Source: Mesorhizobium sp. (GTDB lineage Bacteria > Pseudomonadota > Alphaproteobacteria > Rhizobiales > Rhizobiaceae). Taken from it: DNA of 64,000 bases. The stretch covers positions 1 through 64,000 of the forward strand of contig SAKE01000014.1 in NCBI GenBank assembly GCA_004017275.1. Reading direction: 5' to 3'. The first letter of the stretch is position 1. Every line of letters begins with the position of its first letter. This document shows positions 1 through 7,115 of this stretch, one piece after another. A program made the position numbers and the translations under genes. Under the pieces are notes generated by a model. The model was not told the DNA's origin. It saw only the letters and a program-made list of their open reading frames with translations, and did not search any database.

Positions 1-882
1 GCCGAGCGCCTCGACGCGGCGCACGATCTGCAGCAGATCGTCGTTGGGAGATTGGCCGATCTCCCCCCTTGAGGGGGAGATGCCCGGTAGGGGAGAGGGG
101 GGCGCTTCGCGCTGAGAGGTCGGCGGGACAGCGCCCCCCTCTGTCGGCTTCGCCGACATCTCCCCCACGAGGGGGGAGATTGGCGCCGCGCCGAGCTCTT
201 GTCCAACCCTCTGCACATATCGCGACAGGATCGGCGACAGATAGGCGTCGACCACCGTGGTGTCGCCGCGGCCGACCAGCTTGATCAGCGGCGAGACCTC
301 ATGGCTGACCGAGACCTGGCCGAAACCGAGCTTGCGGCAGACTTTTGCCACCGCCTTCTCGTGGTCGGGGTATTTCCAGGCATGCATGAAAACGATGGCC
401 ACGGCATCGATGCCATCGGCCCTGGCCTGTTCGATCGCCGGCTGGCAGGCGGCTATGTCGAGCAATTGTTCGACGCGGCCGTCGGCGCGCACCCGCTCGT
501 TGATTTCGATGACGCGCTCGTAGAGCTGTTCGGGAAGGATGATCTCCTTGGCGAAGATGTCCGGGCGCGCCTGATAGGCGATCCTCAGCGCATCGCGAAA
601 ACCCTTGCTGATTAGCAAAAGCACGCGGTCACCCTTGCGTTCCAGCAGCGCGTTGGTGGCGACCGTGGTGCCCATCTTGATGTCGCCGATCAGGCCGGGC
701 GGGATCGCGTCGCTGGACGACAGGCCGAGAAGGTCGCGAATGCCCTGGATAGCGGCATCGGTATAGGCTTCGGGATTTTCGGAGAGAAGTTTGCGGGGAT
801 GCAGCCCGCCTTCCGGATCTCGCCCGATGACATCGGTAAAGGTGCCGCCGCGATCAATCCAGAAATCCCATTTTGCGGTCAT
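1..882 (-). CDS. hydantoinase A / 5-oxoprolinase-type ATPase, N-terminal part (cut by window edge)
   Basis: Reading from an ATG at 882, the product begins MTAKWDFWIDRGGTFTDVIG, the phosphate-binding start of the HyuA/OplA family, which cleaves hydantoin or 5-oxoproline rings with ATP. It then shows KMGTTVATNALLERKG and a region VGRGDTTVVDAYLSPIL, both typical of the family. The gene runs off the left end, so 294 codons are visible. From about residue 234 to 275 the frame passes through a palindromic repeat (positions 59-182) that adds about 42 foreign residues without a stop. Family members normally reach a QSSGGL segment soon after this point. The last 19 codons before the edge (QSPNDDLLQIVRRVEALG) do not look like it, so the repeat may instead mark a rearrangement junction. 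The family assignment of the first 230 residues is firm; OplA versus HyuA is not decided. Confidence 0.8.
   Translation of the reverse strand, partial: MTAKWDFWIDRGGTFTDVIGRDPEGGLHPRKLLSENPEAYTDAAIQGIRDLLGLSSSDAIPPGLIGDIKMGTTVATNALLERKGDRVLLLISKGFRDALRIAYQARPDIFAKEIILPEQLYERVIEINERVRADGRVEQLLDIAACQPAIEQARADGIDAVAIVFMHAWKYPDHEKAVAKVCRKLGFGQVSVSHEVSPLIKLVGRGDTTVVDAYLSPILSRYVQRVGQELGAAPISPLVGEMSAKPTEGGAVPPTSQREAPPSPLPGISPSRGEIGQSPNDDLLQIVRRVEALG
59..182. repeat. palindromic element, copy A, in frame inside the hydantoinase gene
   Basis: About 124 bp whose ends are near-perfect sub-palindromes: ATCTCCCCCCTTGAGGGGGA with its partner at 60-82, and ATCTCCCCCACGAGGGGGGA at 159-178. Its core holds GGGGGGCGC (109-103 region) and the inverted GCGCCCCCCTC (131-141). 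Read on the minus strand it gives 42 open codons starting ISPLVGEMS and ending ISPSRGEIG. The + strand matches the reverse complement of copy B at 57032-57157, so the two copies are read in opposite orientations. Confidence 0.85.
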
Positions 883-1074
883 GACAGCCCCTGGCACTTT
901 TCTGTTCGATTTGTGGGTTCAACTCTGTTAGTTCGCCATCGCCTGACCGGCAATCGCAAATGGACCAGACGATGTTACATGCGGAAACGCAACGTGACGA
1001 AACCCATGGCCATCTGCTGCATTTCACCTTCGACCGTTCACGGCAACGTGAGCGTGTGTTGAAGGAGAGACAAA

Positions 1075-1335
1075 ATGAAAAAGCTCATTCTCGCGTCCGT
1101 TTCCGCTTTGGCCCTGCTTGGCGTCGCCGCCTGCAGTGACAGCGGTACGGACAATACCACCACCCAAAGCACCAATCCGCCGCCCGCCGAAGAGCCGATG
1201 AAGCCGGCCACCCCGGAAGCAACGCCGCCGGCTGCAACGCCTCCGGCTACCGACAACTCGACCACGAAGAGCATCACACCCGAGAAGCCTGCCGAGCCGG
1301 CTCCGGCAACGCCAGCTCCTGCGCCCGCGCAGTAG
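1075..1335 (+). CDS. small Pro/Ala/Thr-rich lipoprotein
   Basis: An 86-residue protein. It has a basic start (MKK), a hydrophobic segment and a lipobox ending VAAC near residue 20, so it should be lipidated and anchored in the envelope. The mature part is low complexity, built of P, A, T and E runs, with no recognisable domain. A strong ribosome binding site (GAAGGAG) lies just before the ATG and an intrinsic terminator follows, so it is probably a single-gene unit. Function unknown; it may be a periplasmic spacer-like lipoprotein. Confidence 0.75.
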   Translation: MKKLILASVSALALLGVAACSDSGTDNTTTQSTNPPPAEEPMKPATPEATPPAATPPATDNSTTKSITPEKPAEPAPATPAPAPAQ

Positions 1336-1366
1336 CAGTCAGCAGTACTCTCGTGTGATGAATGAG

Positions 1367-1393
1367 AAAGGCCGGCTCACGTCGGCCTTTTTC
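1367..1393 (+). terminator. intrinsic terminator after the lipoprotein gene
   Basis: AAAGGCCG, an 8-nt loop (GCTCACGT) and CGGCCTTT followed by TTC form an 8-bp GC-rich stem with a short U tract, 32 bp after the stop codon. Confidence 0.75.
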
Positions 1394-1505
1394 ATACTGT
1401 CCGAGCGTCGCGCCACATCCTCGTCGGCATCGGACCGATTTGTCGTAAGACCTGCGGCACTGTCCCGGCTTGATAGCAGGGGGCGGGGGCTCTAAGAAGC
1501 AGGCC

Positions 1506-2225
1506 ATGTCGATTTGGGATCGCCTCGGCGAGTTCATCACCCGTGTTTCCGCCTCAACCTCGTCGGGTGTCGCCGACGTCGTGGAGGCCGTGCGCACGGT
1601 TTTCTCCGGCGATGCGGATCTGCGTCGGCGTGTCGCTTTCTCCGTGGCGATGATCGCGCTGTCGGCCAAGATGGCCAAGGCCGACGGCATTGTCACCCAG
1701 GACGAGGTGCGCGCCTTCCAGGAAATATTCGAAGTGCCGCCGAAGGAGACGCGCAATGTGGCGCGGCTTTTCGATCTCGCCCAGCGCGACGTGGCGGGTT
1801 TCGAGACCTATGCCGAGCGGATGGCGCAGATGTGCGGTTCCGGGCATCCCAATTGCGTGATGCTGGAAGACATACTCGACGGCCTGTTCCACATCGCCAA
1901 GGCCGACGGCCTGGTGCATGAGCACGAAGGCGTCTTTCTGCACCGCATCGCCCAGATTTTCCGCATCGACGAGGCCCACTACGAAAGCATTATGGCGCGG
2001 CACGTCAATCTGGGCGCCGGGGATCCGTACGTCGTGCTTGGCATCGAGCGCGGCAAGCCGTTCGAAGAGGTCAGGAAGCGCTATCGAAAGCTGGTCTCCG
2101 ACAATCATCCGGACCGGCTGATCGCGCGCGGCCTGCCGCAGGAATTCATCAAGATAGCAACGACCAGGGTGGCGGCGATCAATGCCGCCTATGAGATGAT
2201 CGAGCGGGGCCTGCGCCACGCATGA
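1506..2225 (+). CDS. DjlA-like protein: TerB domain plus C-terminal DnaJ domain
   Basis: A 239-residue protein starting MSIWDRLGEF at the ATG at 1506; the frame is open 36 nt upstream but without a better start. Residues about 35-160 form a TerB/DjlA-type helical domain with two repeats of the kind AKMAKADGIVTQDE and AKADGLVHEHE, whose acidic residues suit metal binding. The last 65 residues are a J domain with YVVLGIERG and the HPD tripeptide at about 201-203, which stimulates the ATPase of a DnaK partner. E. coli DjlA has an N-terminal membrane segment; none is clear here. The stop overlaps the next gene by ATGA, so it is translated together with a cell-wall amidase. A role in envelope stress is plausible but inferred. 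Confidence 0.82.
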   Translation: MSIWDRLGEFITRVSASTSSGVADVVEAVRTVFSGDADLRRRVAFSVAMIALSAKMAKADGIVTQDEVRAFQEIFEVPPKETRNVARLFDLAQRDVAGFETYAERMAQMCGSGHPNCVMLEDILDGLFHIAKADGLVHEHEGVFLHRIAQIFRIDEAHYESIMARHVNLGAGDPYVVLGIERGKPFEEVRKRYRKLVSDNHPDRLIARGLPQEFIKIATTRVAAINAAYEMIERGLRHA

Positions 2226-2977
2226 GCGGCTTCCTACCCGACGAGCCACGTGTCGAGGTCAGGGTATCGCCGAATTTCGGTCCACGGCGCGAGACGCTCA
2301 AGCCCGACATGATCGTGTTGCATTACACCGGCATGGCGACCAGCGCCGGAGCCGAGGCGTGGCTGTGCGACCCGGCCAGTGAGGTCTCGTCGCATTATCT
2401 CGTCCACGAGAACGGCCACATCGTACAGATGGTCAGGGAAAGCGATCGCGCCTGGCACGCCGGCAAGGCTTCGTGGTTCGGCCGCGCCGACATCAACTCC
2501 TGTTCGGTCGGCATCGAGATCGTCAATCCGGGACATTCGCTGGGCTATCCCGGTTTCCCCAGGCGGCAGATCGATGCGGTGATCGGGCTGTGCCGCGGGA
2601 TCGCCGGGCGGCATTCGATTGCCGCCGAGCGGGTGCTGGCGCATTCCGATGTGGCGCCGGGGCGCAAGATCGACCCGGGCGAGAAGTTTCCGTGGCGGGC
2701 GCTGTTCGAGGCCGGGGTCGGCCATCTCGTGGCCGCAGCACCCGTCAAGCCAGGTGCCGTGCTGAGGGTCGGCGACACCGGAGGTGATGTCGAGGCGTTG
2801 CAGTCGATGCTGGCGCTCTACGGCTATGGCGTCGAAATTTCCGGCATTTTCGACCGGCAGACGGAGGCCGTGGTAGAGGCCTTCCAGCGGCATTTCCGGC
2901 CGCGCAAGGTGGATGGCGTCGCCGACGGCTCGACGCTGCGAACGCTGCAAAGGCTGCTTGCTTCCATGAGGCCCTGA
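2222..2977 (+). CDS. N-acetylmuramoyl-L-alanine amidase (Amidase_2) with peptidoglycan-binding domain
   Basis: A 251-residue zinc amidase that cuts the bond between MurNAc and the stem peptide. The Amidase_2 fold covers residues about 25-160, with zinc ligands predicted as His34 (VLHYTG), His141 (AHSDVAPG) and Asp151 (KIDPG) and the general base as Glu99 (GIEIVN). Residues about 178-250 form a PG_binding_1 domain (VGDTGGDVEALQ ... VDGVADGSTLRTLQ). No signal peptide is visible at the N terminus, so it may act on recycled anhydro-muropeptides in the cytoplasm (AmpD-like) or be exported otherwise. It shares an ATGA overlap with the TerB-DnaJ gene. Confidence 0.88.
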   Translation: MSGFLPDEPRVEVRVSPNFGPRRETLKPDMIVLHYTGMATSAGAEAWLCDPASEVSSHYLVHENGHIVQMVRESDRAWHAGKASWFGRADINSCSVGIEIVNPGHSLGYPGFPRRQIDAVIGLCRGIAGRHSIAAERVLAHSDVAPGRKIDPGEKFPWRALFEAGVGHLVAAAPVKPGAVLRVGDTGGDVEALQSMLALYGYGVEISGIFDRQTEAVVEAFQRHFRPRKVDGVADGSTLRTLQRLLASMRP

Positions 2978-3058
2978 ACTCCGGGAAGCTTCTCCCGAAG
3001 CAACCCTTTCCATCCTTAAGTTACAAGCTGTCACTCAAAGTGACTTGCCTGGCCTTGT

Positions 3059-3080
3059 TTGACACCAATTCGGGCGTCAA
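3059..3080. promoter_or_regulatory. 22-bp palindrome TTGACACC-N6-GGCGTCAA, copy 1
   Basis: Arms TTGACACC and GGCGTCAA around AATTCG, 107 bp before the lytic transglycosylase start. The same 22 bp occur at 34215-34236 in inverted orientation with a single mismatch. A second, shorter palindrome GTCACT-CAA-AGTGAC lies just upstream (about 3030-3044). It is probably a binding site for a dimeric regulator; the regulator is not identified. Confidence 0.5.
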
Positions 3081-3186
3081 ACGGCTGACGTGCAGATGTC
3101 GGACCCCTAGCCCCCCGGGTTGTTCCGATGTTGATTAGGCGTTGCTGCGTGAACATCTTCGCGCGGTTCAGACAGAACAGGATCAC

Positions 3187-3912
3187 ATGCAGAAATTTAC
3201 CGTTTTAACGGCGGCTCTTGCTGCCGGCGTAATGACTTTTGCCTTGAGTGCCGCGGATGCCGCGCCACTCAGCCCGAGGGCCGATCAAGGGCTTGTCGTG
3301 GTATCCGCGAAAGGCGGCAAGGCCACGCAGGCCAGAAGCGGCAAGGCAAGCCACGACGCCAAGGCGACGAAGCGGGCTTCCGCCAAAGCGGAAAAGGCAA
3401 GCTGGTCCAAGCCGAAGAAGTCCACCAAAAGGCAGACGAAGCGCGGTCGCAAAACCGTTGACATGACGAGAACGGCATCGATTGGCCTCAGGAACGTTGC
3501 GGCGTCGACGGCCGCGGTCGCCAGCAGTGGCCAGTATTCCGCAATCGTTGCCCGCTATGCGGCGATCGAAGGCGTGCCGGTGTCGCTCGCCTCGGCGGTC
3601 ATCAAGATCGAGAGCAACTACCGGCCCAACATCGTCGGCAGCGCCGGCGAGATCGGCCTGATGCAGATCAAGCCGGCAACGGCTCGAATGATGGGCTATA
3701 GTGGTTCCGCCAAGGGCCTGTTCGATCCCGATACCAACATCAAATACGGCATGAAATACCTTGCCATGGCGCGTAGTCTCGGCGGCGGCACGACCTGCGG
3801 CACAATTCTGAAATACAATGCCGGGCACGCCGCAACGCGGATGAACCCGGTGTCGGCTGCCTATTGCGGCAAGGTCAAGGTGCAGATGGCTGCGCTTGGA
3901 TCGCCCGCATAA
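3187..3912 (+). CDS. secreted lytic transglycosylase, SLT domain
   Basis: A 241-residue protein. I chose the ATG at 3187 because it starts directly with a signal peptide (MQKFTVLTAALAAGVMTFAL ... ADA); the open frame extends 15 codons upstream but would bury it. A Lys/Ala/Ser-rich basic linker covers residues about 35-95. The C-terminal SLT (lysozyme-like) domain has catalytic Glu142 in VIKIESNYRP, followed by GEIGLMQIKPATA and later ILKYNAGH. It should cleave peptidoglycan glycan strands to 1,6-anhydro products in the periplasm. The basic linker may hold the enzyme to the wall or to LPS. It lies just before rnpB on the same strand. Confidence 0.88.
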   Translation: MQKFTVLTAALAAGVMTFALSAADAAPLSPRADQGLVVVSAKGGKATQARSGKASHDAKATKRASAKAEKASWSKPKKSTKRQTKRGRKTVDMTRTASIGLRNVAASTAAVASSGQYSAIVARYAAIEGVPVSLASAVIKIESNYRPNIVGSAGEIGLMQIKPATARMMGYSGSAKGLFDPDTNIKYGMKYLAMARSLGGGTTCGTILKYNAGHAATRMNPVSAAYCGKVKVQMAALGSPA

Positions 3913-3959
3913 GTCTGCTTTTTCGTTTGCGTTTTCGGGCGTGAACCCCTTTATACGCC

Positions 3960-4372
3960 TTGCCAGCTGGCTGGGCGGCCGCACCCGCAAACGCCGAAAG
4001 GCCGCGGGTGAGGAAAGTCCGGGCTCCATGGAAACACGGTGCCGGTTAATGGCCGGCGGGGGCGACCCCAGGGAAAGTGCCACAGAAAGCAAACCGCCAC
4101 GATCCGGCTTGCCGGATTCGGGGCAAGGGTGAAAGGGTGGGGTAAGAGCCCACCGCGCGACTGGCAACAGGAGCGGCACGGTAAACCCCACCGGGAGCAA
4201 GACCGAATAGGGACGGTGCGAGGGGAAACCCTCGAGGGCTGTTTCCGGCTCACCGTCCGGGTAGGTTGCGTGAGGCGCATGGCAACATGCGCCCAAGATG
4301 AATGGCCGCCACGTTCTCGCCCCGCAAGGGGAGAGGGCCATACAGAACCCGGCTTACAGGCCAGCTGGCAAT
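3960..4372 (+). ncRNA. rnpB: RNase P RNA (rnpB), alphaproteobacterial type A
   Basis: The catalytic RNA that matures tRNA 5' ends. The ends pair as helix P1 (TTGCCAGCTGG at 3960-3970 with CCAGCTGGCAA at 4361-4371). The invariant core GAGGAAAGTCCGGGCTCCAT lies near 4010 and its partner ACAGAACCCGGCTTACA near 4342. GCGAGGGGAAACCCTCG-type and AGATGAATGGCCGCC segments also match. A short T run follows the last helix. Protein-like open frames across this stretch are spurious. Confidence 0.96.
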
Positions 4373-4489
4373 TTTTCTCCCCCGATATCAAGAGAAGTCT
4401 CTTGAAATCAGCAGGTTGCGCCCTCGGGCGCGCCTGTTGATTCATGCCTGTTCGGCCATTCATCCATGCGAGCAAGTGTCGGCCATTGC

Positions 4490-4533
4490 TTGAAACCGGT
4501 GCGATTAAATCGTACCATGATCGGGAAATGGTA
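4490..4533 (+). promoter_or_regulatory. promoter and likely autoregulatory operator of the parDE-type pair
   Basis: TTGAAA (4490-4495), a 17-bp spacer and TACCAT (4513-4518) make a sigma70-like promoter. The spacer holds the palindrome CGATTAAATCG (4502-4512). The -10 is the left arm of an inverted repeat TACCAT ... ATGGTA (4513-4518 and 4528-4533). Antitoxins of this class usually repress by binding such repeats over their own -10. Confidence 0.55.
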
Positions 4534-4546
4534 TCGGGAGCCTCTC

Positions 4547-4831
4547 ATGGGACAGGTCGACAAACGCAGCATCACGCTGTCGCCGGAACTGGCGCAAGCG
4601 GTGGACGACGTGGTCGCCGCCGGCGAATATGCGTCGGCCAGCGAAGTGATCCGCGACGCGCTCAGGCAATGGAAGGACCGCCGCGACCTGCACGGCTATA
4701 CGGTCGAGGAATTGCGCAAGCTGGTGCAGGAGGGCATCGACAGCGGGCCAGCGCAAGACGGCCAGCCAATCATGGAACGGTTGCGCGCTAAATATATGAA
4801 AATGGCCGAGGCCAAGGGCTTCCACGAGTGA
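4547..4831 (+). CDS. ParD/CopG-type antitoxin (type II TA)
   Basis: A 94-residue protein starting MGQVDKRSITLSPELAQAVD, preceded by GGGAG at good spacing; an upstream frame extension is ignored because it overlaps the promoter. The N-terminal 50 residues have the ribbon-helix-helix pattern (a strand KRSITLS, then helices ending ASASEVIRDALRQWK) that binds DNA as a dimer. The C-terminal half should wrap the toxin. The stop overlaps the toxin's GTG start (GTGA). Family and gene order make the antitoxin role likely. Confidence 0.88.
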   Translation: MGQVDKRSITLSPELAQAVDDVVAAGEYASASEVIRDALRQWKDRRDLHGYTVEELRKLVQEGIDSGPAQDGQPIMERLRAKYMKMAEAKGFHE

Positions 4832-5121
4832 AGTATAGCCTGCTTCCCCAAGCAGTGGTCGACCTCGAAGACATCGGTGATTACATTGCCGGCCACGATC
4901 CTCGGGCGGCAGTCCGTCTCGTGGATTCGTTGGAAAGACGGTGGGATTTGCTGACGTTGCATCCCTTCTCAGGTGCGCCGCGCGATGACATCGCGCCCGG
5001 CATCCGTCATCTCATCGTCGGCGACTATCTCACTCTGTACCGTGTCGGCGACAATGCGATCGAGATCATCCGCGTGCTGCACGGCCATCGCAACATCGAA
5101 GCCGGCGATCTCGGCCCGTGA
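4828..5121 (+). CDS. ParE/RelE-superfamily toxin
   Basis: A 97-residue protein starting with GTG inside the end of the antitoxin gene. The pattern MKYSLLPQAVVDLEDIGDYI, then HPFSGAPRDDIAPGIRHLIVGDYLTLYRVGDNAIEIIRVLHGHR, is that of the ParE/RelE fold. ParE members poison DNA gyrase; RelE members cut mRNA on the ribosome. The sequence is closer to ParE because it pairs with a ParD-type antitoxin, but the target is not proven. It is convergent with the following gene with a 9-bp gap. Confidence 0.87.
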   Translation: MKYSLLPQAVVDLEDIGDYIAGHDPRAAVRLVDSLERRWDLLTLHPFSGAPRDDIAPGIRHLIVGDYLTLYRVGDNAIEIIRVLHGHRNIEAGDLGP

Positions 5122-5130
5122 TCGGTCCGG

Positions 5131-6246
5131 TCAGCCGCCGATCTTGTCCAGCGACGCCTCGATCGCCTTCCAAAGCTCTTCCACCGGCTCGCAGCCGACC
5201 GAGAGGCGAACGAAACCGGCGGGAACCGCATCGCCTCGCTTCAGGCGCCGCTCGGCCGAGGTGTGGACGCCGCCGAAGGATGTCGCGGCCTGCATTAAGG
5301 CACAATTGTTGATGAATGCCTCGGCCTTGTCCTCCGACGCGAGTTCGAAAGAGATGAGAAAGCCGAAGCGTTCCATCTGGGCGCGGGCAAGGTTGTGCGA
5401 CGGATCGCCCTCCAATCCGGGATAACGCAGGCCGCTGATTGCCCGGTGGCCCTGCAGCCGCCGCGCGATCACCTCCGCCGAGGAGCACATGCGGTCAAAG
5501 CGCACATCCAGTGTTTCGAGGCCGCGATGCACCAGCCAGGCTTCGAACGGTCCGGGAATGCTGCCGGAAACCTCGCGCCAGCCGGTCGCGGCGGCGATGA
5601 TATCGGCATTGCGGCTGGCGACATGGCCGAACAGCACATCGGAGTGGCCATTGGGCGCCTTGGTGTCGGCGGCAACGACGATGTCGGCGCCATGGTCGAG
5701 CGGGCGCTGGCCGAAAGGCGTCATGGTCGTGTTGTCGACCACAAGGATCGCGCCGGCTTTGTGAACGGCTTCGGCAACGGCCGCGATGTCGCAGATATCC
5801 AGCCCCGGATTGGCAGGAGTTTCGACAAACGCCAGGCGATAGTCATCGAAGCCGCCATCGAGGAAGGTCGAGGTTGGCCTGACATCGTAGGTGATGCCGA
5901 GCGGCTTGAGGAAGCGATCGGCCAGCGCCCTTGTCGTGTGATAGCCGTCCGAAGGCAGCAGGATACGGTCGCCGGCCTTGAGCACGGCAAAAAATGCCGC
6001 CGAGATCGCCGCCATTCCCGAAGGAAAGGCGACGCAGGGCGCATCCTCCAGATGGGCCAGCACATGTTCTACCGCGTCCCATGTGGGGTTGCTGAAGCGG
6101 CCGTACTGGTTGAAACCGGTGGCGTCGCCGGGCGCGTGAAAAATGGCGGCCATGGTCAGGGGCAGGGGAATGGAATCGCCCATGGCAAGCCCGCTGCGAC
6201 GCAGATGCGGAAGTGCTGCTGCGCGTGACTTTGCTGTTTCGGACAT
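5131..6246 (-). CDS. Cys/Met-metabolism PLP-dependent enzyme (cystathionine gamma-synthase/lyase family)
   Basis: A 371-residue fold-type I PLP enzyme. Landmarks are YGRFSNPTWDAVEHVLAHLE near residue 48, FPSGMAAISAA, NPGLDICDI, VVDNTTMTP and the Schiff-base lysine, predicted as Lys196, in ADTKAPNGHSD. The C-terminal part has the SFGGVHTSAERR and RLSVGCEPVEELW segments. The family covers gamma-synthase, beta- and gamma-lyase and sulfhydrylase activities; the sequence does not settle which. The lysine-flanking TKAPNGHSD differs slightly from the common TKYxxGHSD. It is a single gene, divergent from the dcw cluster. Confidence 0.85.
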   Translation of the reverse strand: MSETAKSRAAALPHLRRSGLAMGDSIPLPLTMAAIFHAPGDATGFNQYGRFSNPTWDAVEHVLAHLEDAPCVAFPSGMAAISAAFFAVLKAGDRILLPSDGYHTTRALADRFLKPLGITYDVRPTSTFLDGGFDDYRLAFVETPANPGLDICDIAAVAEAVHKAGAILVVDNTTMTPFGQRPLDHGADIVVAADTKAPNGHSDVLFGHVASRNADIIAAATGWREVSGSIPGPFEAWLVHRGLETLDVRFDRMCSSAEVIARRLQGHRAISGLRYPGLEGDPSHNLARAQMERFGFLISFELASEDKAEAFINNCALMQAATSFGGVHTSAERRLKRGDAVPAGFVRLSVGCEPVEELWKAIEASLDKIGG

Positions 6247-6441
6247 CGAATTTCCAACCCTGTTTGCGACCGACGAGATGCGGCGAGACGCTATGCCCGG
6301 CAGCGGCGCGCGGCAAGGCGCGTCCGGTTGGGCCAGGCGGCTCTAAACGGTTCGTTAGGCTTAATAGACCATAAAGACGAGACGTGCCGTCAAGGCTGAT
6401 TTCGCAGGTCGCGATGCGCGTGTTTGTGAAGCCTATTCCCG

Positions 6442-6472
6442 TTGACGCCCATAGTGCCCCATGATATCCCAT
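6442..6472 (+). promoter_or_regulatory. dcw promoter overlaid by three MraZ boxes
   Basis: TTGACG (6442-6447) and TATCCC (6465-6470) are 17 bp apart, fitting a -35/-10 pair. CCCAT occurs at 6448-6452, 6458-6462 and 6468-6472, exactly one helical turn (10 bp) apart. On the other strand these read ATGGG, the direct-repeat type bound by MraZ upstream of mraZ in other bacteria. Binding here would block RNA polymerase, so autorepression of the cluster is expected. Confidence 0.7.
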
Positions 6473-6656
6473 TTAGACATCAAAGCCTTCGTTCCGCGTC
6501 AGGGCAAAGCGTACGCCAATCGGGCAGCCGCGGCGGCTGCGCGTTTGCCGGTCTTTGCCCATGTGGATGAGGCTGATACGGGGCAGGGAACGCGCCGCGG
6601 CGGCGCGTGCGACAAGATGGAGAGGGGTGCGGCGGCGCAAGCGGCTGTAACGCGTG
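6473..6656 (+). other. ~180-nt untranslated leader of the dcw transcript
   Basis: If transcription starts from the promoter above, mraZ has a leader of about 180 nt. It contains a 17-nt perfect palindrome, GCAGCCGC-G-GCGGCTGC (6524-6540), and another GC palindrome near 6592-6607 (GCGCCGCGGCGGCGCG). No convincing small gene is seen, although frames are open. Confidence 0.4.
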
Positions 6657-7115
6657 ATGGACCGGTTTCTGTCAAACACGATGAGCAGGATCGATGCGAA
6701 GGGACGGGTATCAGTTCCGGCGCATTTCCGTGCCGTCGTGCAGAAGCGGGGCTATTCGGAACTCTACGCCTTGCGTTGCCTGGATCTGCCGGCGATGGAT
6801 GTCGGCGGGCTCGACCTGCTCGACCGCTACGAGCAGCGCATCGCGCTCGAGGATCCCTTCCTGCAGACGGCGGACGACATGTCGTTCTTTTGCCACGGCG
6901 ATGGAGCGTTCTTGAAACTCGATCAGGACGGCCGCATCACGATGAGCGATTTCATTCGCGAACACACAGGCATTTCGACGGAAGCAGCCTTTGTCGGGCG
7001 CGGCAATTTCTTTCAGATCTGGGAGCCGGGACGGCTTGCCGCCTATGGGGCGCAGGCGCGAACCCGGCTTTTGCAGCTTCGGCAGGGGACGAAGCCTGGG
7101 GAGCGACCGGAATGA
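6657..7115 (+). CDS. mraZ: transcriptional regulator MraZ
   Basis: A 152-residue protein with two AbrB/SpoVT-like swapped-hairpin domains. The first has SRIDAKGRVSVPAHFR and the second KLDQDGRITMSDFIREH, each carrying the D-x-x-GR core. MraZ forms rings that bind the direct repeats upstream of its own gene and repress the dcw cluster. I chose the ATG at 6657 over the overlapping GTG at 6654. It is the first gene of the cluster and overlaps rsmH by ATGA. Confidence 0.95.
   Translation: MDRFLSNTMSRIDAKGRVSVPAHFRAVVQKRGYSELYALRCLDLPAMDVGGLDLLDRYEQRIALEDPFLQTADDMSFFCHGDGAFLKLDQDGRITMSDFIREHTGISTEAAFVGRGNFFQIWEPGRLAAYGAQARTRLLQLRQGTKPGERPE

Noticed and set aside
3205..4475. Long protein-like frames on both strands across 3950-4480
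   Set aside because: They run through the RNase P RNA, whose conserved core and P1 ends are clear. The frames are by-products of high GC.
6461..7111. N-terminal extension of rsmH across mraZ
   Set aside because: The extra 217 codons overlap mraZ in another frame, have no homology, and the ATGA-coupled start at 7112 fits the family.
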